From JBOGGX01 sp050744245 (GTDB taxonomy: Bacteria; Actinomycetota; Acidimicrobiia; Acidimicrobiales; JBOGGX01), in NCBI GenBank assembly GCA_050744245.1, contig JBOGGX010000152.1:1-6623 (forward strand): a stretch of 6,623 nt of DNA. Direction: 5' to 3'. How positions within the stretch are numbered: position 1 is the first letter of the stretch; each line of letters begins with the position of its first letter. The notes under the pieces were generated by a model. The model saw only the letters and a program-made list of their open reading frames with translations. It did not search any database and was not told where the DNA came from. This document shows positions 1 through 5,718 of this stretch, piece after piece. The translations under genes and the position numbers were made by a program.

Positions 1-43
1 CAACCACCCCACATTCGGGCGGACGGGCGCGGGTGGCGCGAGG

Positions 44-331
44 TCAGGTGAGCTGGTTGATGCGGTTGGCCAGGGTGAGGCACCGGTCGGTGATGCCGCC
101 GGCGGCATGGCTGACCACGTCGATCACCACGCGGTTCCACGAGTTCGACCAGTCGGGGTGATGGTCGAGCTTCTCGGCGGCGAGCGCCACCCGGGTCACG
201 AACCCGAACGCCTCACTGAAGTCGGCGAACTCGAACTCGCGGTGCAGTCGGCCGTCGACGATCGACCACCCGTCGGCGTCGCCGTTCGCCAGCCGCTCGC
301 GCACCGCATCGTCGGAGAGGGCATCGGTCAT
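44..331 (-). CDS. phhB: Pterin-4a-carbinolamine dehydratase (PCD/DCoH family)
   Basis: A 95-aa protein, the usual length for a stand-alone PCD. The family dehydrates 4a-hydroxytetrahydropterin in the cytosol, recycling the pterin cofactor of aromatic amino acid hydroxylases; in bacteria without such a hydroxylase it may serve other pterin chemistry. Visible signature: EKLDHHPDW at residues 53-61 (active-site pair H57-H58), W65, and H75 within VSHAAGGITDR, followed by the C-terminal LANRI helix. Relative to the classical motif, the aspartate expected right after R83 (D88 of mammalian DCoH, from memory) is C84. The ATG at 331 gives a full-length product with no extra N-terminus. No convincing Shine-Dalgarno is seen, only a GGGG run 2 nt before the ATG. 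The gene is divergent from the kinase operon, with 76 bp between the starts. Family assignment is firm; the physiological role is not, since no hydroxylase is in view. Confidence 0.93.
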   Translation of the reverse strand: MTDALSDDAVRERLANGDADGWSIVDGRLHREFEFADFSEAFGFVTRVALAAEKLDHHPDWSNSWNRVVIDVVSHAAGGITDRCLTLANRINQLT

Positions 332-344
332 GACCCCGGTCTAG

Positions 345-367
345 CCCAGCCCGCCCCCGCCCCGCCC
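345..367 (-). other. Potential G-quadruplex tract upstream of the PCD gene
   Basis: Read on the minus strand, this segment holds five consecutive G-tracts of 3, 4, 5, 3 and 3 bases, separated by loops of 1, 1, 1 and 2 bases. This satisfies the usual G3+N1-7 quadruplex rule with very short loops. It ends 13 bp upstream of the PCD start codon, on that gene's non-template strand, so it could fold in the DNA or in a 5' leader. G-runs are common in GC-rich DNA, so function is unproven. Confidence 0.45.
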
Positions 368-394
368 ACCTCGGTGATCTGGGCAGGTCGCGCC

Positions 395-400
395 TAACCT
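395..400 (+). promoter_or_regulatory. Putative -10 box of a leaderless promoter for the kinase operon
   Basis: TAACCT matches the actinobacterial TAnnnT -10 consensus and lies 7 nt upstream of the GTG start at 408, so transcription would begin at or next to the start codon. There is no Shine-Dalgarno before that GTG, which fits leaderless translation and supports the 408 start. A -35 element is not convincing; at 16-17 nt spacing the sequence is roughly CGGTGAT (372-378). The rest of the 332-407 intergenic region holds the G-tract described separately and no clear promoter for the minus-strand gene. Confidence 0.5.
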
Positions 401-407
401 TTACCAG

Positions 408-2498
408 GTGACGACGGGCACGGGCGGGTCAACCAACCGCGGCCCGCGCCAAACGAGCGTGGCATCGGGGCTGTGGGGAACCGTGCTGCTCCTGGTGGGC
501 GGGCTGGTGGCCGTCGGCGTGGCGACCGTCGCCACCTTCGTGATCGCCGTCGGCCAGCTCGACGACGTCGCCAACCGGTGGGCGCCCCTCGATCGGCTCA
601 ACGATCGGCTGCGGGAGACGGCGACCGTGGCCCAGACGTCACTGCGGGCCAACCTCGTGTCCGGCAATCCCGAGCAGCTCAGGGCGTTCAACCGGGCCAG
701 ACGGGAGTTCCAGGATCGCATCGACGAGGCCAACACGCTGGTCGGCGACGACGTGCAGGTGCGGGCGAGCCTGGACGACCAGCGGCGGGCATTCGACGAG
801 TGGGTCACGGTAGTGGCCGAGCCGGCCCTGGCCGACCAGGTGCTGGACCCGGCGGTGGCGTACGCCCGCGTCACCAACCAGGAGGCCCTCGAGTTGGCGA
901 ACGACTACACCGTCGCCAACGATGACACCGAGAACCGCATCGCCATCCGGCGGGGGGCGGTTCGCCGGCAGATGGACGAGTTCCTGCGCGGCATGCTGTT
1001 CGTCGTCGCCGGCGTGGTCGTGCTCGCCATCCTCGCCGCCCTGTACCGGGCCCACCGGCTGCGGCGGTCGCTCGTCCTCCCGCTGCGCGACATCCAGACC
1101 ACCGTGTCCCGGCTCGGGTCCGGCGATCTGGACGCCAGGGCGCCGATCGACGGGTTCGCCGAGGTGCAGTCGGTCGCCGAGTCGGTGAACGCCCTGGCCG
1201 ACGAGAACCAGCGCCTGTCCGCCCGGCAGACCCGACGCATCGAGCGGGAGCGGCAGGGGCGGCGGCTGGCCGCCAGCCTGCACGAGCATCTCGAGCTGAC
1301 CCGGATCCTCTCGATGGCCGGCGCCGCCATCGGGGAGACCCTGCACGTCGACCGGGTCGTCTTCCGCCTGGCCAGCGACGACGGGTTCGGCTCGCCCGTT
1401 CTCGAATGGCTGGCCGCCGGCGTGGCGCCGATCGACGGCAAGGCCGACCGGGCCCTCCCGCACACCCATCCGCTCGTCGACCCGCTGTTCGAGGGGCGGG
1501 AGGCGGCGGTGAGCCTCCTCGCGACCGACGCCCGCCTGCCCGCCGAGGCCAAGGCACTGCTCAAGGAGCTCGGCACCCGCTCCGTGCTGGCGGTGCCCGC
1601 CCTGGCCGGTGACCTCATCGTCGCCCTGGTCGTGGTGCACGAGACGACCGACGACCGCACCTGGCTGCCGACCGAGATCGACACGGTGCAGGCGATCGCC
1701 GACGAGCTCGGGTCGGCCATCCGCCACTCCCAGCTGTACGAGGCCGAGCGGAGCATGGTCGAGCAGCTCAGGGAGCTCGACGAGGTCAAGAGCGACTTCG
1801 TGTCGTCGGTCTCCCACGAGCTGCGGACCCCGCTCACCAGCGTCATGGGCTACCTGGAGATGCTGCGCGACCGGGAGGGGGGCCCGCTCACCCAGGAACA
1901 GGACCGCATGCTCGACATCGTCGAGCGCAACACCGAGCGGCTGCTGGCCCTGATCGAGGACCTGCTCGCCCTGGCCCGCATCGAGTCCGGCCGGTTCAAG
2001 GTGGTGCCCGTCCCCCTCGAGCTCCCGCCGCTGGTCGACGAGGCGATCGACGCCATCCGCCCCGAACTGGCCAAGCGCCAGCTGCGCCTCCTGATCGACG
2101 TGCCGCCCGGTCTGCCGCTCGTCATGGGCGACGGTCGCCAGCTCGAACGGGTGCTGCTCAACCTGCTCAGCAACGCGGTCAAGTTCACGCCGCCCGGCGG
2201 CCAGGTGAGGGTCACCCTGGCGCCGCGGGTGCGCTCGGTCGTGCTGGAGGTGGCCGACACCGGCCTGGGGATCCCCACCGAGGAGCAGGACAAGCTGTTC
2301 ACCCGCTTCTTCCGCTCGTCGACCTCGCAGGCGCACTCGGTTCCCGGTACCGGGCTAGGCCTCATGATCGTCAAGGCCGTCGTCGACAGCCACGGCGGCA
2401 CGATCGACGTCCGGTCGGCGGCCGGATTCGGCACGGCGATCACCATCACGCTCCCGGCGGTCCCGGCCGCGGCCAGGGTCGAACCGGCGCACCGATGA
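408..2498 (+). CDS. Membrane sensor histidine kinase (CHASE3-like, HAMP, GAF, HisKA, HATPase_c)
   Basis: A 696-aa hybrid-free histidine kinase. Order: cytoplasmic N-tail; TM1 about 22-48; extracytoplasmic helical sensor about 50-192, resembling CHASE3 (LVSGNPEQLRAFNRA at 83-97, then a long helical hairpin); TM2 about 195-213; HAMP about 214-268 (P225 and LGSGDLDARAPIDG); short coiled coil; GAF about 290-440 (RSVLAVPAL at 391-399); HisKA with SHELRTP and phosphoacceptor H470; ATPase domain with N box (N585, N589), G1 box DTGLGI (617-622) and G2 box GTGLGL (647-652). All catalytic motifs are intact, so it should autophosphorylate and pass phosphate to an Asp receiver. It has no receiver of its own, but two receivers follow immediately, the first overlapping by 4 nt (ATGA at 2495-2498). 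The GTG start at 408 is chosen because a -10 box lies 7 nt upstream; GTG at codon 18 (459) is an alternative just before TM1. The ligands of the sensor and GAF domains are unknown. Confidence 0.95.
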   Translation: MTTGTGGSTNRGPRQTSVASGLWGTVLLLVGGLVAVGVATVATFVIAVGQLDDVANRWAPLDRLNDRLRETATVAQTSLRANLVSGNPEQLRAFNRARREFQDRIDEANTLVGDDVQVRASLDDQRRAFDEWVTVVAEPALADQVLDPAVAYARVTNQEALELANDYTVANDDTENRIAIRRGAVRRQMDEFLRGMLFVVAGVVVLAILAALYRAHRLRRSLVLPLRDIQTTVSRLGSGDLDARAPIDGFAEVQSVAESVNALADENQRLSARQTRRIERERQGRRLAASLHEHLELTRILSMAGAAIGETLHVDRVVFRLASDDGFGSPVLEWLAAGVAPIDGKADRALPHTHPLVDPLFEGREAAVSLLATDARLPAEAKALLKELGTRSVLAVPALAGDLIVALVVVHETTDDRTWLPTEIDTVQAIADELGSAIRHSQLYEAERSMVEQLRELDEVKSDFVSSVSHELRTPLTSVMGYLEMLRDREGGPLTQEQDRMLDIVERNTERLLALIEDLLALARIESGRFKVVPVPLELPPLVDEAIDAIRPELAKRQLRLLIDVPPGLPLVMGDGRQLERVLLNLLSNAVKFTPPGGQVRVTLAPRVRSVVLEVADTGLGIPTEEQDKLFTRFFRSSTSQAHSVPGTGLGLMIVKAVVDSHGGTIDVRSAAGFGTAITITLPAVPAAARVEPAHR

Positions 2499-2935
2499 CC
2501 GCGCTCGCCCGCCGGCCCATCCTCGTGGTGGAGGACGACGCCGACGTCCGCGACCTCCTCAGCCGGCGGCTGACCCACCTCGGCCATGTCGTGCTCGCCG
2601 CGGCCACGGGCGAGGAGGCGCTCGAGCTGGCCGACGAGTCACCGCCCGCGCTGGTCGTGCTCGACATCCGTCTCCCCGGAATCGACGGATGGGAAGTGCT
2701 CCGCCGGCTGCGGGCCCGGCCGGCCACGTCGGGCGCCGGCGTGCTCGTCGTGTCCGTGCTCGACCCGACCGACAACCACCCGGAGGTCGACGGCTACCTG
2801 GTCAAGCCGTTCCGGATCACCAGCATCGACCGGCTGGTCGCCGGCATTCTCAGCGGCGTCGGTCCCCGGAACCACGACGATCCTCGTCGGCCCCACCCGG
2901 CCCACGACGGCGACAACGGAGTGACACCACGATGA
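2495..2935 (+). CDS. Stand-alone receiver-domain response regulator (first of two)
   Basis: A 146-aa CheY-like protein with a receiver domain (about 7-121) and a 25-residue polar tail rich in Pro, Asp, Arg and His, without a recognisable output domain. Acidic pocket E13-D14-D15, phosphoacceptor D57 (VVLDIRLPGIDGWEV), switch residue S87 (LVVSV) in place of the commoner Thr, and K104 in YLVKPF are all present, so phosphorylation is expected. The spacing from S87 to K104 is 17 residues, against 22 in the next protein's equivalent positions; about five residues are missing from the alpha4/beta5 region, a common partner-binding face. The ATG overlaps the kinase stop codon, implying translational coupling and making the kinase the probable phosphodonor. 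Role (output, phosphate sink or relay step) cannot be decided from sequence. Confidence 0.92.
   Translation: MTALARRPILVVEDDADVRDLLSRRLTHLGHVVLAAATGEEALELADESPPALVVLDIRLPGIDGWEVLRRLRARPATSGAGVLVVSVLDPTDNHPEVDGYLVKPFRITSIDRLVAGILSGVGPRNHDDPRRPHPAHDGDNGVTPR
2918..2921 (+). promoter_or_regulatory. Shine-Dalgarno that fixes the second receiver's start
   Basis: GGAG (GGAGTG) lies 10 nt upstream of the ATG at 2932, inside the 3' end of the first receiver gene. It supports starting the second receiver at 2932 rather than at upstream in-frame codons, which would add about 81 residues of low-complexity shadow translation. Confidence 0.6.
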
Positions 2936-3315
2936 ACGAGGCCGTGCCCACCGTGCTGGTCGCAGACGACGACCCCGACATCCGTGAGCTGGTGTCGTTC
3001 AAGCTCGAGCAGGCCGGCTATCGCGTCCACTCGGTCGCCGACGGCGAGGCCGCGCTGGCGGCGGCGACGGCCCTCGCGCCCAGCCTGGTGCTCCTCGACG
3101 TGATGATGCCGGGGATCAACGGCTTCGAGGTGTGCCGCAGGCTGCGGAACCAGGACGCCACGGCCACGATCCCGGTGATCATGCTCACGGCGCGGGCCCA
3201 GGAGGGTGACGTCGAGACCGGGTTCGCGGTCGGGGTCGAGGACTACATCGCCAAGCCGTTCAGCCCGCGGGAGTTGCTGACCAGGGTCAACAACGTCCTG
3301 GCCCGCACGACGTGA
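2932..3315 (+). CDS. Stand-alone receiver-domain response regulator (second of two)
   Basis: A 127-aa single receiver domain with nothing attached. Motifs are canonical: D12-D13-D14 acidic cluster, phosphoacceptor D56 (LLDVMMPGINGFEV), T86 (VIMLTA), and K108 in YIAKPFSPREL. The alpha4 region has normal length (22 residues from T86 to K108). It most resembles receivers of the PhoB/RpfG/DivK type but stops right after the last helix (RVNNVLARTT). The ATG at 2932 overlaps the previous stop (ATGA, 2932-2935) and has a GGAG 10 nt upstream. Being alone, it must act through protein contacts, either in a phosphorelay or on another protein such as the neighbouring HEAT-repeat protein; that last link is inference. 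The gap to the next gene is 31 nt with no terminator, so co-transcription is likely. Confidence 0.94.
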   Translation: MNEAVPTVLVADDDPDIRELVSFKLEQAGYRVHSVADGEAALAAATALAPSLVLLDVMMPGINGFEVCRRLRNQDATATIPVIMLTARAQEGDVETGFAVGVEDYIAKPFSPRELLTRVNNVLARTT

Positions 3316-3346
3316 CGCGCCTGGCTCGTCAACGGGTTGCCACCGC

Positions 3347-4432
3347 ATGACCGTGGTCGTCGTGGTCGCGGCCGGCGTCGTCGTCGGCGCCGCCATCGCC
3401 CTGGTGGTGCTGCTCGTCGTCGCCCGGGCGGTGCGGACCGGCCGCCAGCGGCGAAGGGCGCAGGAGCGGGCCGGGCTGCGGCCGCTCCTGATCGAGGTGC
3501 TGGCCGGCGATCGCGACACGGCGGCCGTGCGTCGGCTCAACCGGGAGGAGGCATCGCTGTTCCAGACGTTGGCCATCGAGTTCCTCACCAAGGTGCGGGG
3601 CGAGGGTCGCGATCGGCTGGCCGCCTTCTTCGTCGAGACCGGCGCGGTGGCGGAGGCGGAGCGTCGCTGCCTGCGATCGGGCGTCTCGGCGCGGGCGGCG
3701 GCGGTCGACTTCCTGGGCACCGTCGGCTCCGACACCAGTGCGGACACGATCCGCCCGCTGCTCAATGACCGCTCGTTCCTGGTGCGCACCGCCGCGGTGA
3801 GGACCCTGGGACGGATGGGAACACCGGCCGACGTGCCCCGCCTCCTGGCCGGCCTCGACGGCGAGCGGTCGGTGCCGTTCGCCACCGTCGCCGACGCCCT
3901 GACCCAGATCGGCCCGGCGGCCATTCTCCGCCTCCGCGATGGGCTGCGGGCGCCGAACGTCCTGGCCCGGGCCGCCTGCGCCGAGGTCCTCGGTCTGCTG
4001 GGCGCGGTCGACGCGGTCGAGGATCTGCTGGCCCATCTGCACCCGGTCGAGGACGACGAGGTACGCATGCGCTGCGCTCGCGCCCTCGGACGGATCGGCA
4101 CGCCTCGGGCGCTGCTACCCCTCACCCGGCTCGTGTCGCCGAGCGAGCCGCCGGGTGTTCGGGCCGTCGCGGTGCAGTCCCTCGGGCGGCTCGGCGGTCG
4201 GCGGGCGACGGCGGCGCTGGCCCCCCGCCTCGACGACGACGACCACCGGGTGGCCAGGAACGCCGCGGCCGCGCTGATCGTCCTGGGCGACGCCGGCCTC
4301 GAGGCGCTGCGGGATCGGGCCGCTCGCCCGGGGCGAGGGGCTGCCTACGCCCGCCAGGCGCTGGCCCGGGCGTCGACCCAGTCCGGGTCGGCCCCGACGA
4401 CCGAGCTCCAACGCCGGGCGGCCGAGCCGTGA
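3347..4432 (+). CDS. Membrane-anchored HEAT-repeat protein
   Basis: A 361-aa protein. Residues 2-26 form one strongly hydrophobic Val-rich helix, followed by the basic stretch VRTGRQRRR, predicting an N-terminal anchor with the rest in the cytoplasm. From about residue 110 a helical repeat of 31-32 residues appears, each with an (A/V)RxxAxxxLGxxG helix: starts near 115, 146, 177 (weaker), 207, 239, 271, 302 and a partial one near 334. These are HEAT/PBS-lyase-type repeats, which form protein-binding solenoids and carry no catalysis by themselves. The 27-110 stretch is helical and charged and not recognised. The ATG at 3347 lacks a strong Shine-Dalgarno (weak GGGTTG upstream). The stop overlaps the next start (GTGA at 4429-4432), so it is tightly coupled to the GT2-like protein. 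HEAT proteins paired with membrane GT2 proteins recur in bacteria, as I recall. The likely role is a scaffold linking receiver signalling to the GT2-like partner (inference). Confidence 0.85.
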   Translation: MTVVVVVAAGVVVGAAIALVVLLVVARAVRTGRQRRRAQERAGLRPLLIEVLAGDRDTAAVRRLNREEASLFQTLAIEFLTKVRGEGRDRLAAFFVETGAVAEAERRCLRSGVSARAAAVDFLGTVGSDTSADTIRPLLNDRSFLVRTAAVRTLGRMGTPADVPRLLAGLDGERSVPFATVADALTQIGPAAILRLRDGLRAPNVLARAACAEVLGLLGAVDAVEDLLAHLHPVEDDEVRMRCARALGRIGTPRALLPLTRLVSPSEPPGVRAVAVQSLGRLGGRRATAALAPRLDDDDHRVARNAAAALIVLGDAGLEALRDRAARPGRGAAYARQALARASTQSGSAPTTELQRRAAEP

Positions 4433-5661
4433 GCCCCGTCGGCGTGGCGTTGGCGGCGATCGTCTGGGCGGGCATCGCCGTCCTGGTGACGGTGGCCGGC
4501 GCCCAGCTGGTCGTGGTCGTTGCCGGGGGACGGGCCCTGGCCGCCGCCGCTCGACGCCTCTCGTCGGCCGAGGACGACGCCGCCATGGCCAGCCCGCTGA
4601 CCCCACCCGTGTCGCTGATCATGCCCTGGTACCCGGGTGACACGATCGAGCGGCTGAGCGCGGTCCAGGCCTTGCGCTATCCCGATGTCGAGATCATCGT
4701 GGTGAGCTCGAACGCGGCGGAGACGGCCCGGTTGCGGGCGGGCCACGGGTTGGTCGAGATCCCCGTCGTCCTCCCGGCCGACCTGCCGAGCCGGGTCGAG
4801 GTGATCTCGGCGGCGGTCCCACGCGACGGCTCCGGACTGCTCGTGGTCGAGGTGCGAGGACCGGCCAACTCGGCCGATCTCCTCAATGTGGGCGCCGGGT
4901 TGGCCCGCACCGGGCTGTTGTGCGTCGTTCACCCCGGCGTCGTGCTGGCCGACGACACGCTGCTGCGGTTGGCCCTACCCTTCCGCGACCGACCCCGCGA
5001 CACGCTGGCGGCGACGACGGTCGCCCGGCCGCTCGAGGCCGGCATCATCCGCCAGCATCATGTGGTCGGGCGACGGTGGCCCTCGGGCTGGGAGCATCGG
5101 TTCCGGTTGGTCGCCCAGCTCGGGTGTGGGGTGCTCCGGCACGCGGCCAACTTCGACAACCGGGCCCTGAGCGAGGCGGGCGGCCTGCTCCTGGTCCGGC
5201 GGGCGCAGACCCTCGACGTCGGCGGCTTCCGGCCCCGGCTGGGCACCGAGGACGACGACCTCCGGCTCAGGGCGACCAGGATGCAGCTCGGCTCGGCTCG
5301 ACGCACCCGGCGGGTCGCCCCCGTGGCGATCCCCCTGGCGTGGCGGGCGACCGAGGTCGGCGAGACCGATGTGCGCAACGGGCCGGGCCGCCGGCTCAGG
5401 ATCGGCGGCCCGATCTTTCTCGGAACGCTGGCCGTGGCCGCCCTGGCCGGCCTGCTCGGGCTCGGCCTGGGGCTGCTCGAGTGGCCGCTCCTCGGCCTGT
5501 TGGGCGTCACCGGCGTGCTCCTGCCGGCCACCGTCTCGCTGGCCGCTGTGGCCGTCGACGACCTGGCGTTCCCGAAGGAGGGCTCCTCGGCCGACGTGCT
5601 GGCCACGGTCGGCGCCGCCCTGGCCGAGCCGTTCGGCCTGGACCGGGCCCTGCTCCCCTGA
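4429..5661 (+). CDS. GT2-fold membrane protein, probably a degenerate (pseudo-)glycosyltransferase
   Basis: A 410-aa protein. TM about 5-33; GT2-like domain about 60-310; TMs about 327-350 and 353-376; cytoplasmic tail. The GT2 framework is recognisable: VSLIMPWYPGD (61-71) at the first strand, LRYPDVEIIVVSS (82-94) at the second, LLNVGAGLART (151-161), PxxxLxDD before LLRLALPF, GGLLLVRRAQTLDVGGF (251-267) and GTEDDDLRLR (272-281). The tail (DDLAF, then EPFGL) also fits membrane GT2 proteins found beside HEAT-repeat genes, from memory. However, the nucleotide-binding Asp pair expected after IIVV is SSNA, the DxD position is HPG (168-170), and QxxRW is absent (PGRRLRIGG). Only the TED acceptor-site motif remains. 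Active members would extend exopolysaccharide chains at the inner membrane; this one more likely has a structural or regulatory role. The GTG start overlaps the HEAT stop; no Shine-Dalgarno is seen. The frame is intact and codon bias matches its neighbours, so it is not a decaying pseudogene. The fold assignment is fairly sure; inactivity is inference. Confidence 0.75.
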   Translation: MSPVGVALAAIVWAGIAVLVTVAGAQLVVVVAGGRALAAAARRLSSAEDDAAMASPLTPPVSLIMPWYPGDTIERLSAVQALRYPDVEIIVVSSNAAETARLRAGHGLVEIPVVLPADLPSRVEVISAAVPRDGSGLLVVEVRGPANSADLLNVGAGLARTGLLCVVHPGVVLADDTLLRLALPFRDRPRDTLAATTVARPLEAGIIRQHHVVGRRWPSGWEHRFRLVAQLGCGVLRHAANFDNRALSEAGGLLLVRRAQTLDVGGFRPRLGTEDDDLRLRATRMQLGSARRTRRVAPVAIPLAWRATEVGETDVRNGPGRRLRIGGPIFLGTLAVAALAGLLGLGLGLLEWPLLGLLGVTGVLLPATVSLAAVAVDDLAFPKEGSSADVLATVGAALAEPFGLDRALLP

Positions 5662-5671
5662 GCGAGTTTTC

Positions 5672-5688
5672 CGCGCCAGGGTGGCGCG
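5672..5688. repeat. GC-rich inverted repeat (hairpin) after the five-gene operon
   Basis: CGCGCCA, a GGG loop, then TGGCGCG: a perfect 7-bp stem with a 3-nt loop, starting 10 nt after the stop of the GT2-like gene. No T-tract follows it on either strand (four Ts precede it on the plus strand), so it is not a classical Rho-independent terminator. It could be a U-less terminator, an mRNA-stabilising hairpin or a second regulator site. It abuts the operator palindrome at 5689 exactly. Confidence 0.5.
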
Positions 5689-5708
5689 CCTACCTACCAG
5701 TAGGTAGG
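5689..5708. promoter_or_regulatory. Palindromic operator, probably for a TetR-family repressor
   Basis: CCTACCTACCAGTAGGTAGG is a perfect inverted repeat with 9-bp arms around a 2-bp centre (CA). The core fits the pattern TACCnACnnGTnGGTA, similar to operators of TetR-family regulators of fatty-acid genes (for example Thermus FadR sites, from memory). It overlaps the -10 box of the desaturase promoter, the position expected for a repressor. No regulator gene is present in the window, so the protein is unknown. Confidence 0.65.
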
Positions 5709-5710
5709 GT
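5705..5710 (+). promoter_or_regulatory. Putative -10 box of a leaderless desaturase promoter
   Basis: TAGGGT fits TAnnnT and lies 8 nt upstream of the ATG at 5719, placing the transcription start at or next to the start codon. The spacer TTCCCGCC contains no Shine-Dalgarno. No clear -35 is seen 16-18 nt upstream (TGGCGC region). The right arm of the palindrome overlaps the first four bases of this box. Confidence 0.5.
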
Positions 5711-5718
5711 TTCCCGCC

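Noticed and set aside
1..43. Terminator or further gene beyond the PCD stop codon
   Set aside because: Only 43 bases are available, and no hairpin with a T-tract or coding start could be supported.
107..397. Plus-strand open frame overlapping the PCD gene
   Set aside because: It is antisense to a clearly recognised PCD and runs through the C-rich intergenic tract, with no family resemblance.
639..2336. Long minus-strand open frame (565 codons) antisense to the histidine kinase
   Set aside because: The protein is Gln/His/Gly/Arg/Pro-rich low complexity with no domain, and it mirrors the wobble-position GC bias of the kinase. It is a shadow of the real gene.
2689..2931. Longer N-terminus for the second receiver
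   Set aside because: The added 81 residues are Pro/Arg/Gly-rich shadow sequence of the first receiver gene. The ATG at 2932 has a Shine-Dalgarno, overlaps the previous stop and starts right at the receiver fold.
4429..5661. GT2-like gene as a decaying pseudogene
   Set aside because: The frame is uninterrupted, is coupled to the upstream gene by GTGA, keeps membrane helices and the TED motif, and shows codon bias like its neighbours. Motif loss looks like repurposing rather than decay.
5672..5688. Rho-independent terminator
   Set aside because: The stem is good, but no T-run follows on either strand, so it is listed only as a hairpin.
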